A DNA stretch of 17,875 bases from an uncultured Alphaproteobacteria bacterium (GTDB taxonomy: Bacteria > Pseudomonadota > Alphaproteobacteria > TMED127), in NCBI GenBank assembly GCA_902567145.1, contig CACFLM010000011.1:1-17875 (forward strand). Direction: 5' to 3'. The stretch's first letter is position 1. The number at the start of each line of letters is the position of its first letter. Made by a program: the position numbers and the translations under genes. This document shows positions 1 to 7,441 of this stretch, in pieces. Under the pieces are notes generated by a model. That model saw only the letters and a program-made list of their open reading frames with translations, was not told the DNA's origin and did not search any database.

Positions 1-1
1 T

Positions 2-1084
2 CCTGGAGGGATAATTGCTGATAAAATTATTTCTAGTCAAAAAGCGGTTTTATGGGGAGGTAGTTTTCTATGTCTGGGACATTTATCATTAGCAGTTGAG
101 GAAATAGTATTTTTTTATTCTGGCCTATTATTCATTATTTTGGGGGTTGGACTTTTAAAACCCAGTATCTCAACTCTTGTCGGATCTTTGTACAGACAAA
201 ACGATTTAAGAAGAGACCAAGGGTTTACGATCTTCTATATTGGTATTAATATTGGTGCATTTTTGGCTAGTCTAATTGTAGGTTTTGTTGGAGAAAGATA
301 TGGTTGGCACTATGGATTCTCCCTAGCTGGAATTGGGATGATAATTGGTCAGATCTTTTTTTTCTTTGGAAGAAAGAAATTTGTGGGTGTTGTATTAGAA
401 ACCAAAGCCACCAAATATAAAAGAATCAATAAATTTGAGTTTGATAGAATTAAACTCATAGTCCTTGCAAGCTCCATTTTGGTTGTTTTTTGGGCCTCAT
501 TTGAGCAAGCTGGAGGATTAATGAATATTTTTGCCTATCAAAAGACAGATAGATATCTTGATCTATTAAATTTTGAGATTCCAGCAAGTTGGTTCCAGTC
601 AATAAATCCACTAATGATAATTCTTTGTGGTTTTTATGTCTCCTTGTTTTGGTACTTAGTTGAGAAAAAGCAAATCCTTAGCTCATCTATTTTTAAAATA
701 GCAGTTGGAATAATAATAATGGGACTAGGGTTTGTTTTTATGTTCTTTGCTTCGCTTGAGTTTGAGATGTATGGAAAATCATCAATGCGGTGGCTTGTTT
801 TAGCTTATTTATTTCATACAATCGGAGAACTATGTGCATCTCCGGTCATTCTTTCTTATATAACAAAACTGTCCCCTAAAAGACTTGTTTCCTCGATTAT
901 GGGTATTTATTTTGCTGCCATAGGGATAGGAAACAAATTAGCAGGAATTATTGGACAATATTCAGAGAGATTAGGCGAAAAGTTTATTTTCTTGGGTATA
1001 ACTATTATTTGTACTTGTGTAGGTTTAATTGTCATATTATTCAATAAAAGACTTTCTAAATTATCGCATGGAGTGGATAATTAA
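2..1084 (+). CDS. POT/PTR2-family proton-dependent oligopeptide transporter, 5' end missing
   Basis: Inner-membrane MFS transporter that imports di- and tripeptides with protons. The frame is open from base 2, so the gene begins to the left of the window; 360 codons are present and the first helices, with the ExxER motif, are missing. Family motifs run in order: PGGIIAD at the left edge, then GVGLLKP with a following GSLY, then FYIGINIGA, then FWASFEQAGG, a QSINP segment, and GELCASP with TKLSP near the C-terminus. These match the POT signature closely. Many hydrophobic helices are visible. A TTG at 140 could be taken for a start, but the family motif upstream of it rules that out. The stop lies 6 bases before a tRNA gene, with no terminator between, so the two may share a transcript. 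Substrate range cannot be read from sequence. Confidence 0.93.
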   Translation, partial: PGGIIADKIISSQKAVLWGGSFLCLGHLSLAVEEIVFFYSGLLFIILGVGLLKPSISTLVGSLYRQNDLRRDQGFTIFYIGINIGAFLASLIVGFVGERYGWHYGFSLAGIGMIIGQIFFFFGRKKFVGVVLETKATKYKRINKFEFDRIKLIVLASSILVVFWASFEQAGGLMNIFAYQKTDRYLDLLNFEIPASWFQSINPLMIILCGFYVSLFWYLVEKKQILSSSIFKIAVGIIIMGLGFVFMFFASLEFEMYGKSSMRWLVLAYLFHTIGELCASPVILSYITKLSPKRLVSSIMGIYFAAIGIGNKLAGIIGQYSERLGEKFIFLGITIICTCVGLIVILFNKRLSKLSHGVDN

Positions 1085-1090
1085 TATAGT

Positions 1091-1167
1091 GCGCCCGTAG
1101 CTCAACTGGATAGAGCATTTGATTTCGGCTCAAAAGGTTAAGGGTTCGAATCCTTTCGGGCGCACCA
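1091..1167 (+). tRNA. tRNA-Arg (anticodon TCG)
   Basis: A complete 77-base cloverleaf. The 7-bp acceptor stem is GCGCCCG with CGGGCGC. The D stem is GCTC with GAGC. The anticodon stem is TTTGA with TCAAA around loop TTTCGGC, putting anticodon TCG at 1125-1127. The variable region has 5 bases and the T arm is AAGGG-TTCGAAT-CCTTT. The discriminator base A is followed by an encoded CCA. Anticodon UCG reads CGA and, by wobble, CGG arginine codons. Acceptor and D arms resemble proteobacterial arginine tRNAs, while anticodon and T stems are unusually AT-rich. It sits between the peptide transporter and the DUF2007 gene on the same strand. Confidence 0.95.
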
Positions 1168-1206
1168 AAACACATTGTATTAATCATTAAATGATAATAA
1201 TAATAT

Positions 1207-1422
1207 ATGATGGAAACCCTTCTAAAAAGTAATGATCACGTATACATTAGTTGGATTAAAAATATTTTAACTTCATATGGTATAAATTTCTACACAATGG
1301 ATGAGGAAATGTCGGTAATGGAGGGAAATATAACTGCAATTCCAATTAGAATATTAGTTGATAAATCTCAAATCTTTAGAGCAAAAAAGATTATTGAAAA
1401 AGAGAAGAGAGAATTAACTTAA
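1207..1422 (+). CDS. DUF2007 family small protein
   Basis: A 71-residue soluble protein with no signal peptide. Its pattern fits DUF2007: an N-terminal helix like LLKSNDHVYISWIKNIL, then a short strand, then a conserved MSVMEG segment near residues 35-40, a proline-containing strand (AIPIRILVD) and a charged C-terminal helix. Members are about 70 residues and are annotated as putative signal-transducing or regulatory proteins; the true role is unknown. Two ATG codons are adjacent at the start and neither has a clear ribosome binding site. It follows the tRNA by 39 bases. Its stop shares the tetranucleotide TTAA (1419-1422) with the stop of the convergent metallopeptidase gene. Confidence 0.8.
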   Translation: MMETLLKSNDHVYISWIKNILTSYGINFYTMDEEMSVMEGNITAIPIRILVDKSQIFRAKKIIEKEKRELT

Positions 1423-2132
1423 TTAAACCCGATCAAGGGTGCACCATTTTCCTTTAACCAATTCTTTCTACTTTTGTAATCAGGATATTTTTTTTCTACT
1501 AATCTCCAAAAATCTTTTGAATGATTTGGTACCACTACATGAGCTAATTCATGAATTAACACATAATCTATTACATCTTCAGGTAACATGATCAATTTCC
1601 AATTAAGTGAAATATCAGCGTTTTCGTTACAACTCCCCCATCTTGCACGATAAGATCTAATATTTAACGAATTGAAATTTATGTTAATTTTATTTGATAA
1701 AAAAAAGAGTCTACTCTTTAGAAATTCAAAAGACTGAGATTTAAGCCAAAAAATAATTAATTTTTTTTTCTTTTTAAATGACTCCTTCGAATGAAATACT
1801 TTCAAAACATTATTTTCTAATAAAATACTGTCAGCATCAGATTTCTCATATATTAAACTCAATTTGAAACCTTTGTAACTAATATATCCTTTTGAAATTT
1901 GATCAATTTCAGATAAATTCTTTGCATTAATCTCTTTTTCTCTTCTTATCCAATTCTTCTTCTTTGTTATTATATTTTTTAAATAATTTACAGATGTATA
2001 ATACGGACATAGTATCTCGATCTGACCATTTTTTATTCTTAGAGTTAATGTTTTTTTACGATTGAGAGTTCTAACAACCTTAACATTATCTATTATCTCT
2101 ACTTTCTTTTTTAATATTCTAAAATTCAGCAT
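1419..2132 (-). CDS. YgjP-like zinc metallopeptidase (DUF45, M48-type)
   Basis: A 237-residue predicted zinc-dependent peptidase of the YgjP/DUF45 family. The C-terminal third carries the family signature: RARWGSC at 163-168, then HELAH at 194-198, where both histidines would bind zinc and Glu195 would be catalytic, followed by NHSKDFW (203-209) supplying a third possible ligand, His204. The N-terminal half is lysine-rich and poorly conserved, as usual here. There is no signal peptide or membrane segment, so it is expected in the cytoplasm. It is the last gene of a four-gene minus-strand operon, 9 bases after the CobC-like gene; GGTGAT at the end of that gene can act as its ribosome binding site. 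Length is typical. Substrates are unknown for this family. Confidence 0.88.
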   Translation of the reverse strand: MLNFRILKKKVEIIDNVKVVRTLNRKKTLTLRIKNGQIEILCPYYTSVNYLKNIITKKKNWIRREKEINAKNLSEIDQISKGYISYKGFKLSLIYEKSDADSILLENNVLKVFHSKESFKKKKKLIIFWLKSQSFEFLKSRLFFLSNKININFNSLNIRSYRARWGSCNENADISLNWKLIMLPEDVIDYVLIHELAHVVVPNHSKDFWRLVEKKYPDYKSRKNWLKENGAPLIGFN

Positions 2133-2141
2133 TTAAGTATA

Positions 2142-2720
2142 TTAATCACCTATTTTTTTACTGATTATAACTTCATTTTGTACTTCTATCATTGATAAAG
2201 AACCATGTTTTATTTTCTCCCAATAATTTTTTACCATTTTGTCAAATGGCTCATTAGTTAAAATTGAAATCATTCCATTAATTGAACCTGCATGACAAAC
2301 AATCAAAATATCTTCATTAAGTTTGAGGATGTCATTTAAGAAACTTCTTAATCTATCAAGAAACTCTGAGTTACTTTCACCATTTGGAATTTTATAGGTC
2401 AAAAGGTTATTCTCCCATTCTAATTTTTTCTTCATTGGAATTGAACTCATTTTTTTCATTTCCCAATCACCTAAATTCATTTCTTTAATTCTCTCATCTA
2501 CTTCATATTCTAGTTTAAGTCTTTTTGTCAATTTCATACATCTAATCAAAGGGCTAGTGAAGGTTTTTATGGACTTAATATCAATATTAAAACAACTTAA
2601 TTTCTTCAATATCTTACTTACTTCTTGATCGAATGAATCTGAAACATTTAAATCAGTCTGACCGTAAAATACATCTTCATCTACATCCAAGGAAGTATGT
2701 CGTAAAAAAAAAAGTTTCAT
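2142..2720 (-). CDS. cobC: Histidine phosphatase, CobC-like (alpha-ribazole phosphatase?)
   Basis: A 192-residue member of the phosphoglycerate-mutase-like histidine phosphatase superfamily. The RHT motif is at 7-9 with catalytic His8. YGQTDL (19-24) is typical of the CobC branch, Arg60 lies in TSPLIRC, Glu80 precedes NLGDWE, and VCHAG carries the second catalytic His143. RHT followed by YGQTD favours alpha-ribazole-5'-phosphate phosphatase, which acts in cobalamin lower-ligand assembly, over a glycolytic mutase. Substrate assignment by motif is only moderate. The start codon overlaps the stop of the acylphosphatase gene (TAATG), which suggests translational coupling. A run of ten T residues on the coding strand follows the start codon closely. 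Family membership is firm; the gene name is tentative. Confidence 0.8.
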   Translation of the reverse strand: MKLFFLRHTSLDVDEDVFYGQTDLNVSDSFDQEVSKILKKLSCFNIDIKSIKTFTSPLIRCMKLTKRLKLEYEVDERIKEMNLGDWEMKKMSSIPMKKKLEWENNLLTYKIPNGESNSEFLDRLRSFLNDILKLNEDILIVCHAGSINGMISILTNEPFDKMVKNYWEKIKHGSLSMIEVQNEVIISKKIGD

Positions 2721-3001
2721 TAATAATAAATACTAAAATTATTAATTTTTTTAAAGGATCTTTCTTCTTTATAAATTTTTTTTACTGAAGATAAAATTGG
2801 TCCTTTCTTGCATTTATCTAAAAAAGAGTCAATAGTCTCTCTTTCTCCACTCAATTCACACTCAACCGTTCCTTCTTCGCAATTTTTAACCCAACCATTT
2901 AGATTGTTCGCTTCAGCATTTTTTTTTACCCATGACCTAAACCCTACTCCTTGAACTCTTCCATAAATTTTACAAAAAACATTTAATAAATTATTTTTCA
3001 T
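2720..3001 (-). CDS. acyP: Acylphosphatase
   Basis: A 93-residue cytoplasmic enzyme that hydrolyses carboxyl-phosphate bonds of acylphosphates such as acetyl phosphate. The whole family signature is present: GRVQGVGFR at 14-22 with the phosphate-binding, catalytic Arg22, and NGWVKN at 35-40 with catalytic Asn40, followed by GTVECELSG. Length matches the family (about 90). The start overlaps the end of fxsA by 11 bases, and AAGGA at 3007-3011 is a good ribosome binding site five bases upstream of the ATG. Its stop overlaps the start of the CobC-like gene by one base. The grouping with fxsA and a histidine phosphatase looks like gene packing rather than a pathway. Confidence 0.95.
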   Translation of the reverse strand: MKNNLLNVFCKIYGRVQGVGFRSWVKKNAEANNLNGWVKNCEEGTVECELSGERETIDSFLDKCKKGPILSSVKKIYKEERSFKKINNFSIYY

Positions 3002-3377
3002 CTAGATCCTTGTAATCTGCCTCTATAATTTTCTCTTTCTCTGATGAATTAGCATCATTATAAAAATGTTTTTTGGTTTTTTCAGGAATAAAGTCCCAAA
3101 CTAAAAATCTTAACGATTGAATTAATAGAAGAATACCAATTGTGTCAGTTATAAAACCTGGAATTAATAAAAGTATTCCAGCAATTTTTTTAAAAATCCA
3201 TTCTTTAGGATTTGGGGTAACATTTTGTGGATTAATTCCAGACTTTAGCAAAAAAATTCCAAGCAAGCCTGTTAAAAAAATTGAAAAAATTACTGGAAAA
3301 AAACCAAAAAAATCTCCAAATAGTATAAAAATGATAATTTCGAGAATGGGTAAGAGAAAGAAAAGTTTAATACTCAT
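2991..3377 (-). CDS. fxsA: FxsA family inner-membrane protein
   Basis: A 128-residue integral membrane protein. Three hydrophobic segments lie at about 4-22, 27-47 and 65-88. The family hallmark PGFITDTIG is at 73-81, followed by GILLLI and an arginine at residue 90. The C-terminal 40 residues are hydrophilic and charged, as usual. In E. coli, FxsA overproduction relieves exclusion of phage T7 by the F plasmid; its normal role is not known. This is the first gene of the minus-strand operon fxsA-acyP-cobC-ygjP. It faces the DUF4149 gene across a 47-base divergent gap that must carry both promoters. No clear ribosome binding site precedes its ATG. Confidence 0.9.
   Translation of the reverse strand: MSIKLFFLLPILEIIIFILFGDFFGFFPVIFSIFLTGLLGIFLLKSGINPQNVTPNPKEWIFKKIAGILLLIPGFITDTIGILLLIQSLRFLVWDFIPEKTKKHFYNDANSSEKEKIIEADYKDLDEK
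3007..3011 (-). promoter_or_regulatory. Ribosome binding site for acylphosphatase
   Basis: The minus strand reads AAGGA here, five bases before the acylphosphatase ATG (3001). It lies inside the last codons of fxsA, so the downstream start is recognised within the upstream gene. It is one of few good Shine-Dalgarno matches in the window. Confidence 0.5.
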
Positions 3378-3424
3378 AAACTATTTATTAACATTAATCA
3401 AATAATTTTGGAACCGATTTTAAA
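3378..3424. promoter_or_regulatory. Divergent promoter gap, fxsA operon and DUF4149 gene
   Basis: This 47-base AT-rich gap separates two genes pointing away from each other, so promoters for both should lie here or just inside the reading frames. I see no -35/-10 pair that convincingly matches the housekeeping consensus. The call rests on gene orientation only. Confidence 0.4.
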
Positions 3425-3847
3425 ATGCCTGATCTTCAAAACATTACACTTATTATCATTAACTTTCTAATACCGTTTCTTTTAGGGAGTCTGATTTTTT
3501 TTTCAGTAATAATTGCTCCCACGACGTTTACTAGTCTAGATCAAACGAATGCAAGAAGATTTATCCGAAGTGTCTTTCCAAAACTCTACTTATGGGCTCA
3601 TATATTAAGTCTAATTACTGGTGTTCTTATTTCTTTTTATGAGCTTATTTTTGGTTTTATTACACTATTAGTGTCATTAGGATTTTTATTTTCGAGGCAA
3701 TACCTTGTTAAATGGATTAACACTGTGAGCGATATCAAAGAGAGAAATAAGACTCAAAAAAAGAAATTTGAACTTTTGCACACAATAAGCGTTGCAATTT
3801 TTATATCTCAAATAATATGTCTTGCTTTTATCTATATTAAAATTTAA
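3425..3847 (+). CDS. DUF4149 (TMEM205-like) membrane protein
   Basis: A 140-residue membrane protein with about four helices (roughly 6-28, 55-75, 77-90 and 118-138). The motif after the first helix, FFSVIIAPTTF with a following ARRFIRSVFPKLY, is the conserved core of DUF4149 (a glycine/phenylalanine helix, then APT-F, then an F-P-Y segment). Function is unknown; the family is widespread in proteobacteria and related to eukaryotic TMEM205. It stands alone on the plus strand between two minus-strand operons. Its stop shares TTAA (3844-3847) with the stop of the HAD phosphatase gene that converges on it. Confidence 0.75.
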   Translation: MPDLQNITLIIINFLIPFLLGSLIFFSVIIAPTTFTSLDQTNARRFIRSVFPKLYLWAHILSLITGVLISFYELIFGFITLLVSLGFLFSRQYLVKWINTVSDIKERNKTQKKKFELLHTISVAIFISQIICLAFIYIKI

Positions 3848-4599
3848 TTGTTTATTAATTCATAAAGAAGGTTAAAATTAACTACCTTATTTCCAAATAC
3901 GTTACCTTTAATTATTTCAAAAGGTTGATGCAATTCGCCTAAACTTGAAACCACAACCTTTGCATCATTAAAATTCTCATCTTTGGTATAAAAAGACGGT
4001 GTAACAAGTACATTAATATCAGCATCTATAGCGGATTTAGTTCCTCTAAGCGAATCTTCTATAGCGATACATGATTGAGGAGGCAATCTTAATTTTTCGA
4101 GGATCCACTCATAAATTTCAGGAGAGGGTCTTTTTTTCTTAGTGCAGTCTCCATGAGCTACTAGATCAAACATTGAATTAGGATCTATATCTAATCCATT
4201 ACTAAATAGAGTCATGAGGTCTTCTTGGGTTGTTGATGAAACTATTGCAATTTTTACCTTATTCTTCTTCAAATCATCAATTAATCTTATAAATCCAGGC
4301 CTTGGTTTAACCTCACACTCAACAATCAGATCTTTGAAAATTTCATTTTTTACCTTATGAATTGAACTTATATATTTATTTAAATTCTTATATTCCAGCA
4401 TCTCTGGCCATGCACGTCTTATATAATATTCAATTCTCTCTTTTCCATCACCAATATTAATGAGTTCTTTATAGATTGCTTCATCCCAAAACCAATCTAA
4501 ATTAAATTCTTTAAATGATTCGTTAAAAGACCTACGGTGAAGATCCTCAGTTTCCGCAATTGTTCCATCAACATCAAATAAAACTGCGCTAAGTTGCAT
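3844..4599 (-). CDS. HAD phosphatase, CbbY/beta-PGM subfamily
   Basis: A 251-residue haloacid-dehalogenase hydrolase. Motif I is DVDGT, with nucleophile Asp9 and acid/base Asp11; motif II is VSST at 120-123; the lysine cluster KKKRPSP (154-160) is motif III; IEDSLRG contains motif IV acidic residues 181-182. The cap contains NIGDGKERIEYYI, close to the IxGGKERI signature of CbbY proteins, some of which dephosphorylate xylulose-1,5-bisphosphate. It starts inside the end of hldE (11-base overlap), so the two are probably co-translated. That context suggests a phosphosugar of the heptose or pentose route, but the substrate is inferred. It does not resemble GmhB, the usual heptose bisphosphate phosphatase. 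Confidence 0.85.
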   Translation of the reverse strand: MQLSAVLFDVDGTIAETEDLHRRSFNESFKEFNLDWFWDEAIYKELINIGDGKERIEYYIRRAWPEMLEYKNLNKYISSIHKVKNEIFKDLIVECEVKPRPGFIRLIDDLKKNKVKIAIVSSTTQEDLMTLFSNGLDIDPNSMFDLVAHGDCTKKKRPSPEIYEWILEKLRLPPQSCIAIEDSLRGTKSAIDADINVLVTPSFYTKDENFNDAKVVVSSLGELHQPFEIIKGNVFGNKVVNFNLLYELINN

Positions 4600-6007
4600 T
4601 TTTAATTTTCCTAATAATATTTGAAGTTGATTTTCCTTTTACACATTTAATCAATTTAACTTCACCGCCCCATTTTTTAATTTCCTTAAAACCAATCACT
4701 TCTTTTACAGTATAATCATCACCTTTAAAAATTACATTCGGTTTTATTTTCTTTATTATTTTAATAGGAGTTTCCTCATTAAAAATCATAACACGATCAA
4801 TAAAATCAAAACTCTTAAGAACAGCTAGTCTTTCAGATTGATTTAGTATTGGTCTGTCTTTACCTTTAATCTTTCTAATTGACGAGTCGCTATTAAGTCC
4901 AAGAATTAGAAAGTCACATTGTTTTCTTGCTTCTTTTAGATAAAAAACATGTCCTTGGTGAATTAAATCAAAACACCCGTTTGTAAATCCAATTTTCTTA
5001 TTAGAGTTTTTTTGTAATTCGGAAGTAATTTCTTCCATAGTACAAATTTTATCAATGTCATCTTTGTTTAACAAATCATTTTCATTTACAACAGTTGTAC
5101 CAAATTTTCCAACAGCAATACCAGCTGCATCATTTGCTATTTCAGTTGCATTGAATAGGGATCTTCCATTAGCAAGGCCAGAAGCAATATATGCTATCAC
5201 GGTATCTCCTGCCCCGGACACATCATAAACTTCTTTAGCCTTTGAGGGTAAGTGAAGGTTTTTATTTTTTTTATCTACAATTGAAATACCATCAGAACTT
5301 CTCGTTGTAACAACTGCATCAAAATTAAATTTGTTTATTAATTCTCTTGATAATCTAGTAATTATTTTAGAATCATCATCTTTATCCTTATCTTTTTTAA
5401 AGTTAGTTGCTTCGAGCAGTTCGTTAAAATTTGGAGTTATTATGTTTACTCCTTTATATGGTAAAAAATCAAATTTCTTAGGATCAACAATAATTTGTTT
5501 TCTCTTTTTTTTGGAAATATTTATTAACTCTCTTAACAAACTATCTGTAAGAATACCTTTATTGTAATCCGAAATTACGACTACATCAAAATCGTCAATC
5601 CTATTTTGAAATATTTTTAAAATTTTAGACTCTAATTTTGAGTCGATAGGATCATTATTTTCTTTATCAACTCTCAAAATTTGCTGATTTTCCGATACAA
5701 ATCTTATCTTTTTGGTTGTACACCTATCTTTATCAATAATAAGGTTATAAGTGAGTTTTTTTGATTCATTTAATAATTTTTTCAGAACCAAAGATTCTTC
5801 ATCATCGCCAGATACTGCGATTACATGACACTGACTCCCAGCTGCACAAATATTTCGAGCAACATTTCCACATCCACCTAAAACCTCGTACTTATTACTA
5901 TTGATTTTGAGGACAGGTATTGGTGCCTCAGGAGAAATTCTTTTTACATCACCATGAGAATATGAATCAAGTATAATATCTCCTATACACAATACTTTAC
6001 CAACCAT
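4589..6007 (-). CDS. hldE: Bifunctional heptose 7-phosphate kinase / heptose 1-phosphate adenylyltransferase
   Basis: A 472-residue two-domain cytoplasmic enzyme making ADP-heptose for the LPS inner core. The N-terminal ribokinase-type kinase (about 1-315) phosphorylates D-glycero-beta-D-manno-heptose 7-phosphate at C1: it has ISPEAPIPV at 24-32, GGCGNVARN at 44-52 and DVSGAGDT at 262-269 with catalytic base Asp268. The C-terminal nucleotidyltransferase (about 335-472) has NGCFDLIHQGH with HxGH at 350-353, and a KSTSNIIR motif near 459-466. Length is close to E. coli HldE (477). One base separates its ATG from the stop of the UXS gene; AAGGAG at 6021-6026 lies 13 bases upstream, slightly far for a ribosome binding site. 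The 204-214 region is a Lys/Asp-rich insert. Confidence 0.96.
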   Translation of the reverse strand: MVGKVLCIGDIILDSYSHGDVKRISPEAPIPVLKINSNKYEVLGGCGNVARNICAAGSQCHVIAVSGDDEESLVLKKLLNESKKLTYNLIIDKDRCTTKKIRFVSENQQILRVDKENNDPIDSKLESKILKIFQNRIDDFDVVVISDYNKGILTDSLLRELINISKKKRKQIIVDPKKFDFLPYKGVNIITPNFNELLEATNFKKDKDKDDDSKIITRLSRELINKFNFDAVVTTRSSDGISIVDKKNKNLHLPSKAKEVYDVSGAGDTVIAYIASGLANGRSLFNATEIANDAAGIAVGKFGTTVVNENDLLNKDDIDKICTMEEITSELQKNSNKKIGFTNGCFDLIHQGHVFYLKEARKQCDFLILGLNSDSSIRKIKGKDRPILNQSERLAVLKSFDFIDRVMIFNEETPIKIIKKIKPNVIFKGDDYTVKEVIGFKEIKKWGGEVKLIKCVKGKSTSNIIRKIKNAT

Positions 6008-6008
6008 A

Positions 6009-6959
6009 TTAAGAAATTAACTCCTTCTTCAATAAAGAATCGAAGTACTTAATTGTTTTTTTAAGTCCAGCTTTTCTATCGAACTTAGGCGACCAACCTA
6101 ATACCTTTTTAGCCAAAGAAATGTCTGGACATCTCATTTGAGGATCGTCCGTTGGTAAATCATTATAAATTATTTTGGATTTACTTCCCGTCAAATTAAT
6201 TATTTCATTTGCTAAATCCAGAATAGAAATTTCACTTGGATTTCCAAGATTTATTGGACCAGAAAAATCTTCTTTTTTCATCATCTTTAATATTCCTGAT
6301 ACCAGATCATCTATATAGCAAAAAGATCGTGTCTGCTTTCCTTTACCATAGACTGTTATATTTTTATTTGTAAGGGCTTGTAAAATAAAATTAGACACAA
6401 CTCTCCCATCATTTGGCTGCATTCTTGGTCCAAATGTATTAAAAATCCTAATTACTCTGATATCTAATTTGTGCTGTCTTCGATAATCCCAGAAAATAGT
6501 CTCTGCACATCTCTTCCCTTCATCATAACATGCCCTTGGACCTTCTATACTTACAGCTCCTTTATAGGATTCATTTTGAGGATGTATTTCTGGATCACCA
6601 TAAATCTCTGATGTTGAAGCTTGCATAATCCTAGCTTTTGTTCTCTTGGCTAAACCTAACATATTAATTGCACCATGAACGCAAGTCTTGACTGTTTGCA
6701 CAGGATCGTTTTGATAATGGATAGGTGATGCAGGGCATGCAAAATTAAAGATCTGGTCAACTTCAACATAAAGCGGAAAAGTTATATCATGTCTTAGCAA
6801 TTCAAAATTTTTATGATTATAAATATTTTTGAGATTGTCTTCACTTCCAGTATAGAAATTATCACAGCAAATCACATAGTGACCATCATTTATTAAACTT
6901 TCACATAAAAAAGAGCCTATAAAACCCGCCCCCCCTGTTACTAAAATTCTCTTCTTCAT
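6009..6959 (-). CDS. UDP-glucuronate decarboxylase (UDP-xylose synthase)
   Basis: A 316-residue short-chain dehydrogenase/reductase of the UXS family. It oxidises and decarboxylates UDP-glucuronate to UDP-xylose with bound NAD. The nucleotide-binding GGAGFIGS is at 9-16, DNFYTG at 33-38, and [13 protein letters not shown] at 71-83 is characteristic of [11 protein letters not shown] at 115-122 carries catalytic Ser/Thr and Glu118, and YDEGK at 145-149 gives the Tyr145/Lys149 pair, followed by [10 protein letters not shown]. It overlaps the DUF2141 gene by four bases (ATGA) and is followed one base later by hldE. The product would feed a xylose-containing surface glycan, or 4-deoxy-keto sugars; no glycosyltransferase lies in this window to decide. 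Confidence 0.94.
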   Translation of the reverse strand: MKKRILVTGGAGFIGSFLCESLINDGHYVICCDNFYTGSEDNLKNIYNHKNFELLRHDITFPLYVEVDQIFNFACPASPIHYQNDPVQTVKTCVHGAINMLGLAKRTKARIMQASTSEIYGDPEIHPQNESYKGAVSIEGPRACYDEGKRCAETIFWDYRRQHKLDIRVIRIFNTFGPRMQPNDGRVVSNFILQALTNKNITVYGKGKQTRSFCYIDDLVSGILKMMKKEDFSGPINLGNPSEISILDLANEIINLTGSKSKIIYNDLPTDDPQMRCPDISLAKKVLGWSPKFDRKAGLKKTIKYFDSLLKKELIS

Positions 6960-7381
6960 CTTAGTTCAATAGTAATCTCAACAATTGAATCTCTTCCAAC
7001 AAAGAAAGATGCATCTTCAAATTTTGGTGGGCCAAGGAATACTTTAGCGTTATTACTAAATCCATATTTCTCCTTTGGAATTGCAAGAAAAGTATCAAAT
7101 TTTTTATTAGAGTTTTTATCGTGATAAATTGCAATTGCGTAATTTGACTCATCAAGATTATTAATTATGAAACCATCTCTGACTGCTTTAGAGGCCTCTT
7201 TAAAACCTCCGAGGATTTTCCCCTCTTCTTCAGGAAATAACTCGGAATCATTATATATTCCATAATGAATTGTTCCTTTTTCTTCATCAATATTAGAAAC
7301 CATTAGTTTAATTTGACCTGCATCAACTTTAAAATCAAGTAATATAAAGGTGAGAATTATGCTAAGTGTATTTATTTTCAT
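6956..7381 (-). CDS. DUF2141 exported protein
   Basis: A 141-residue protein with an N-terminal signal peptide (hydrophobic core about 5-16, likely cut near residue 21), so periplasmic or outer-membrane facing. The DUF2141 core is clear: [11 protein letters not shown] at 86-96, [11 protein letters not shown] at 101-111 and [10 protein letters not shown] at 117-126, in a predicted beta-sandwich. Function is unknown. I chose the ATG at 7381; an in-frame TTG at 7390 would add three residues (MKI) but has no better ribosome site. It is the first gene of the UXS-hldE-HAD operon and overlaps UXS by four bases. Its link to sugar-nucleotide synthesis is not obvious. Confidence 0.85.
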   Translation of the reverse strand: MKINTLSIILTFILLDFKVDAGQIKLMVSNIDEEKGTIHYGIYNDSELFPEEEGKILGGFKEASKAVRDGFIINNLDESNYAIAIYHDKNSNKKFDTFLAIPKEKYGFSNNAKVFLGPPKFEDASFFVGRDSIVEITIELR

Positions 7382-7441
7382 AATTTTCAATTTTTTTATA
7401 TATTAATAATAACAAAATTAGTATGATTAATATCATCTAAA
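7382..7441. promoter_or_regulatory. Divergent promoter region, DUF2141 operon and SYLF gene
   Basis: A 60-base, almost pure A/T gap between two divergent genes. On the plus strand TATGAT at 7422-7427 resembles a -10 box, but no good -35 element lies 17 bases upstream. ATGAT at 7423-7427 and ATCAT at 7432-7436 form a 5-bp inverted repeat with a 4-base centre; in DNA this AT-rich that may be chance. The call rests mainly on orientation. Confidence 0.4.

Noticed and set aside
1183..1195. Perfect inverted repeat ATCATT-A-AATGAT after the tRNA, a possible terminator
   Set aside because: It is a weak AT-only stem with a one-base centre and is not followed by a T tract.
3142..3405. Open frame of 87 codons antisense to fxsA
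   Set aside because: Shadow of the fxsA gene; the translation is basic and low in complexity and matches no family.
6961..7155. Open frame of 64 codons within the DUF2141 gene, same strand
   Set aside because: A shifted frame of a gene with clear DUF2141 motifs; no independent support.
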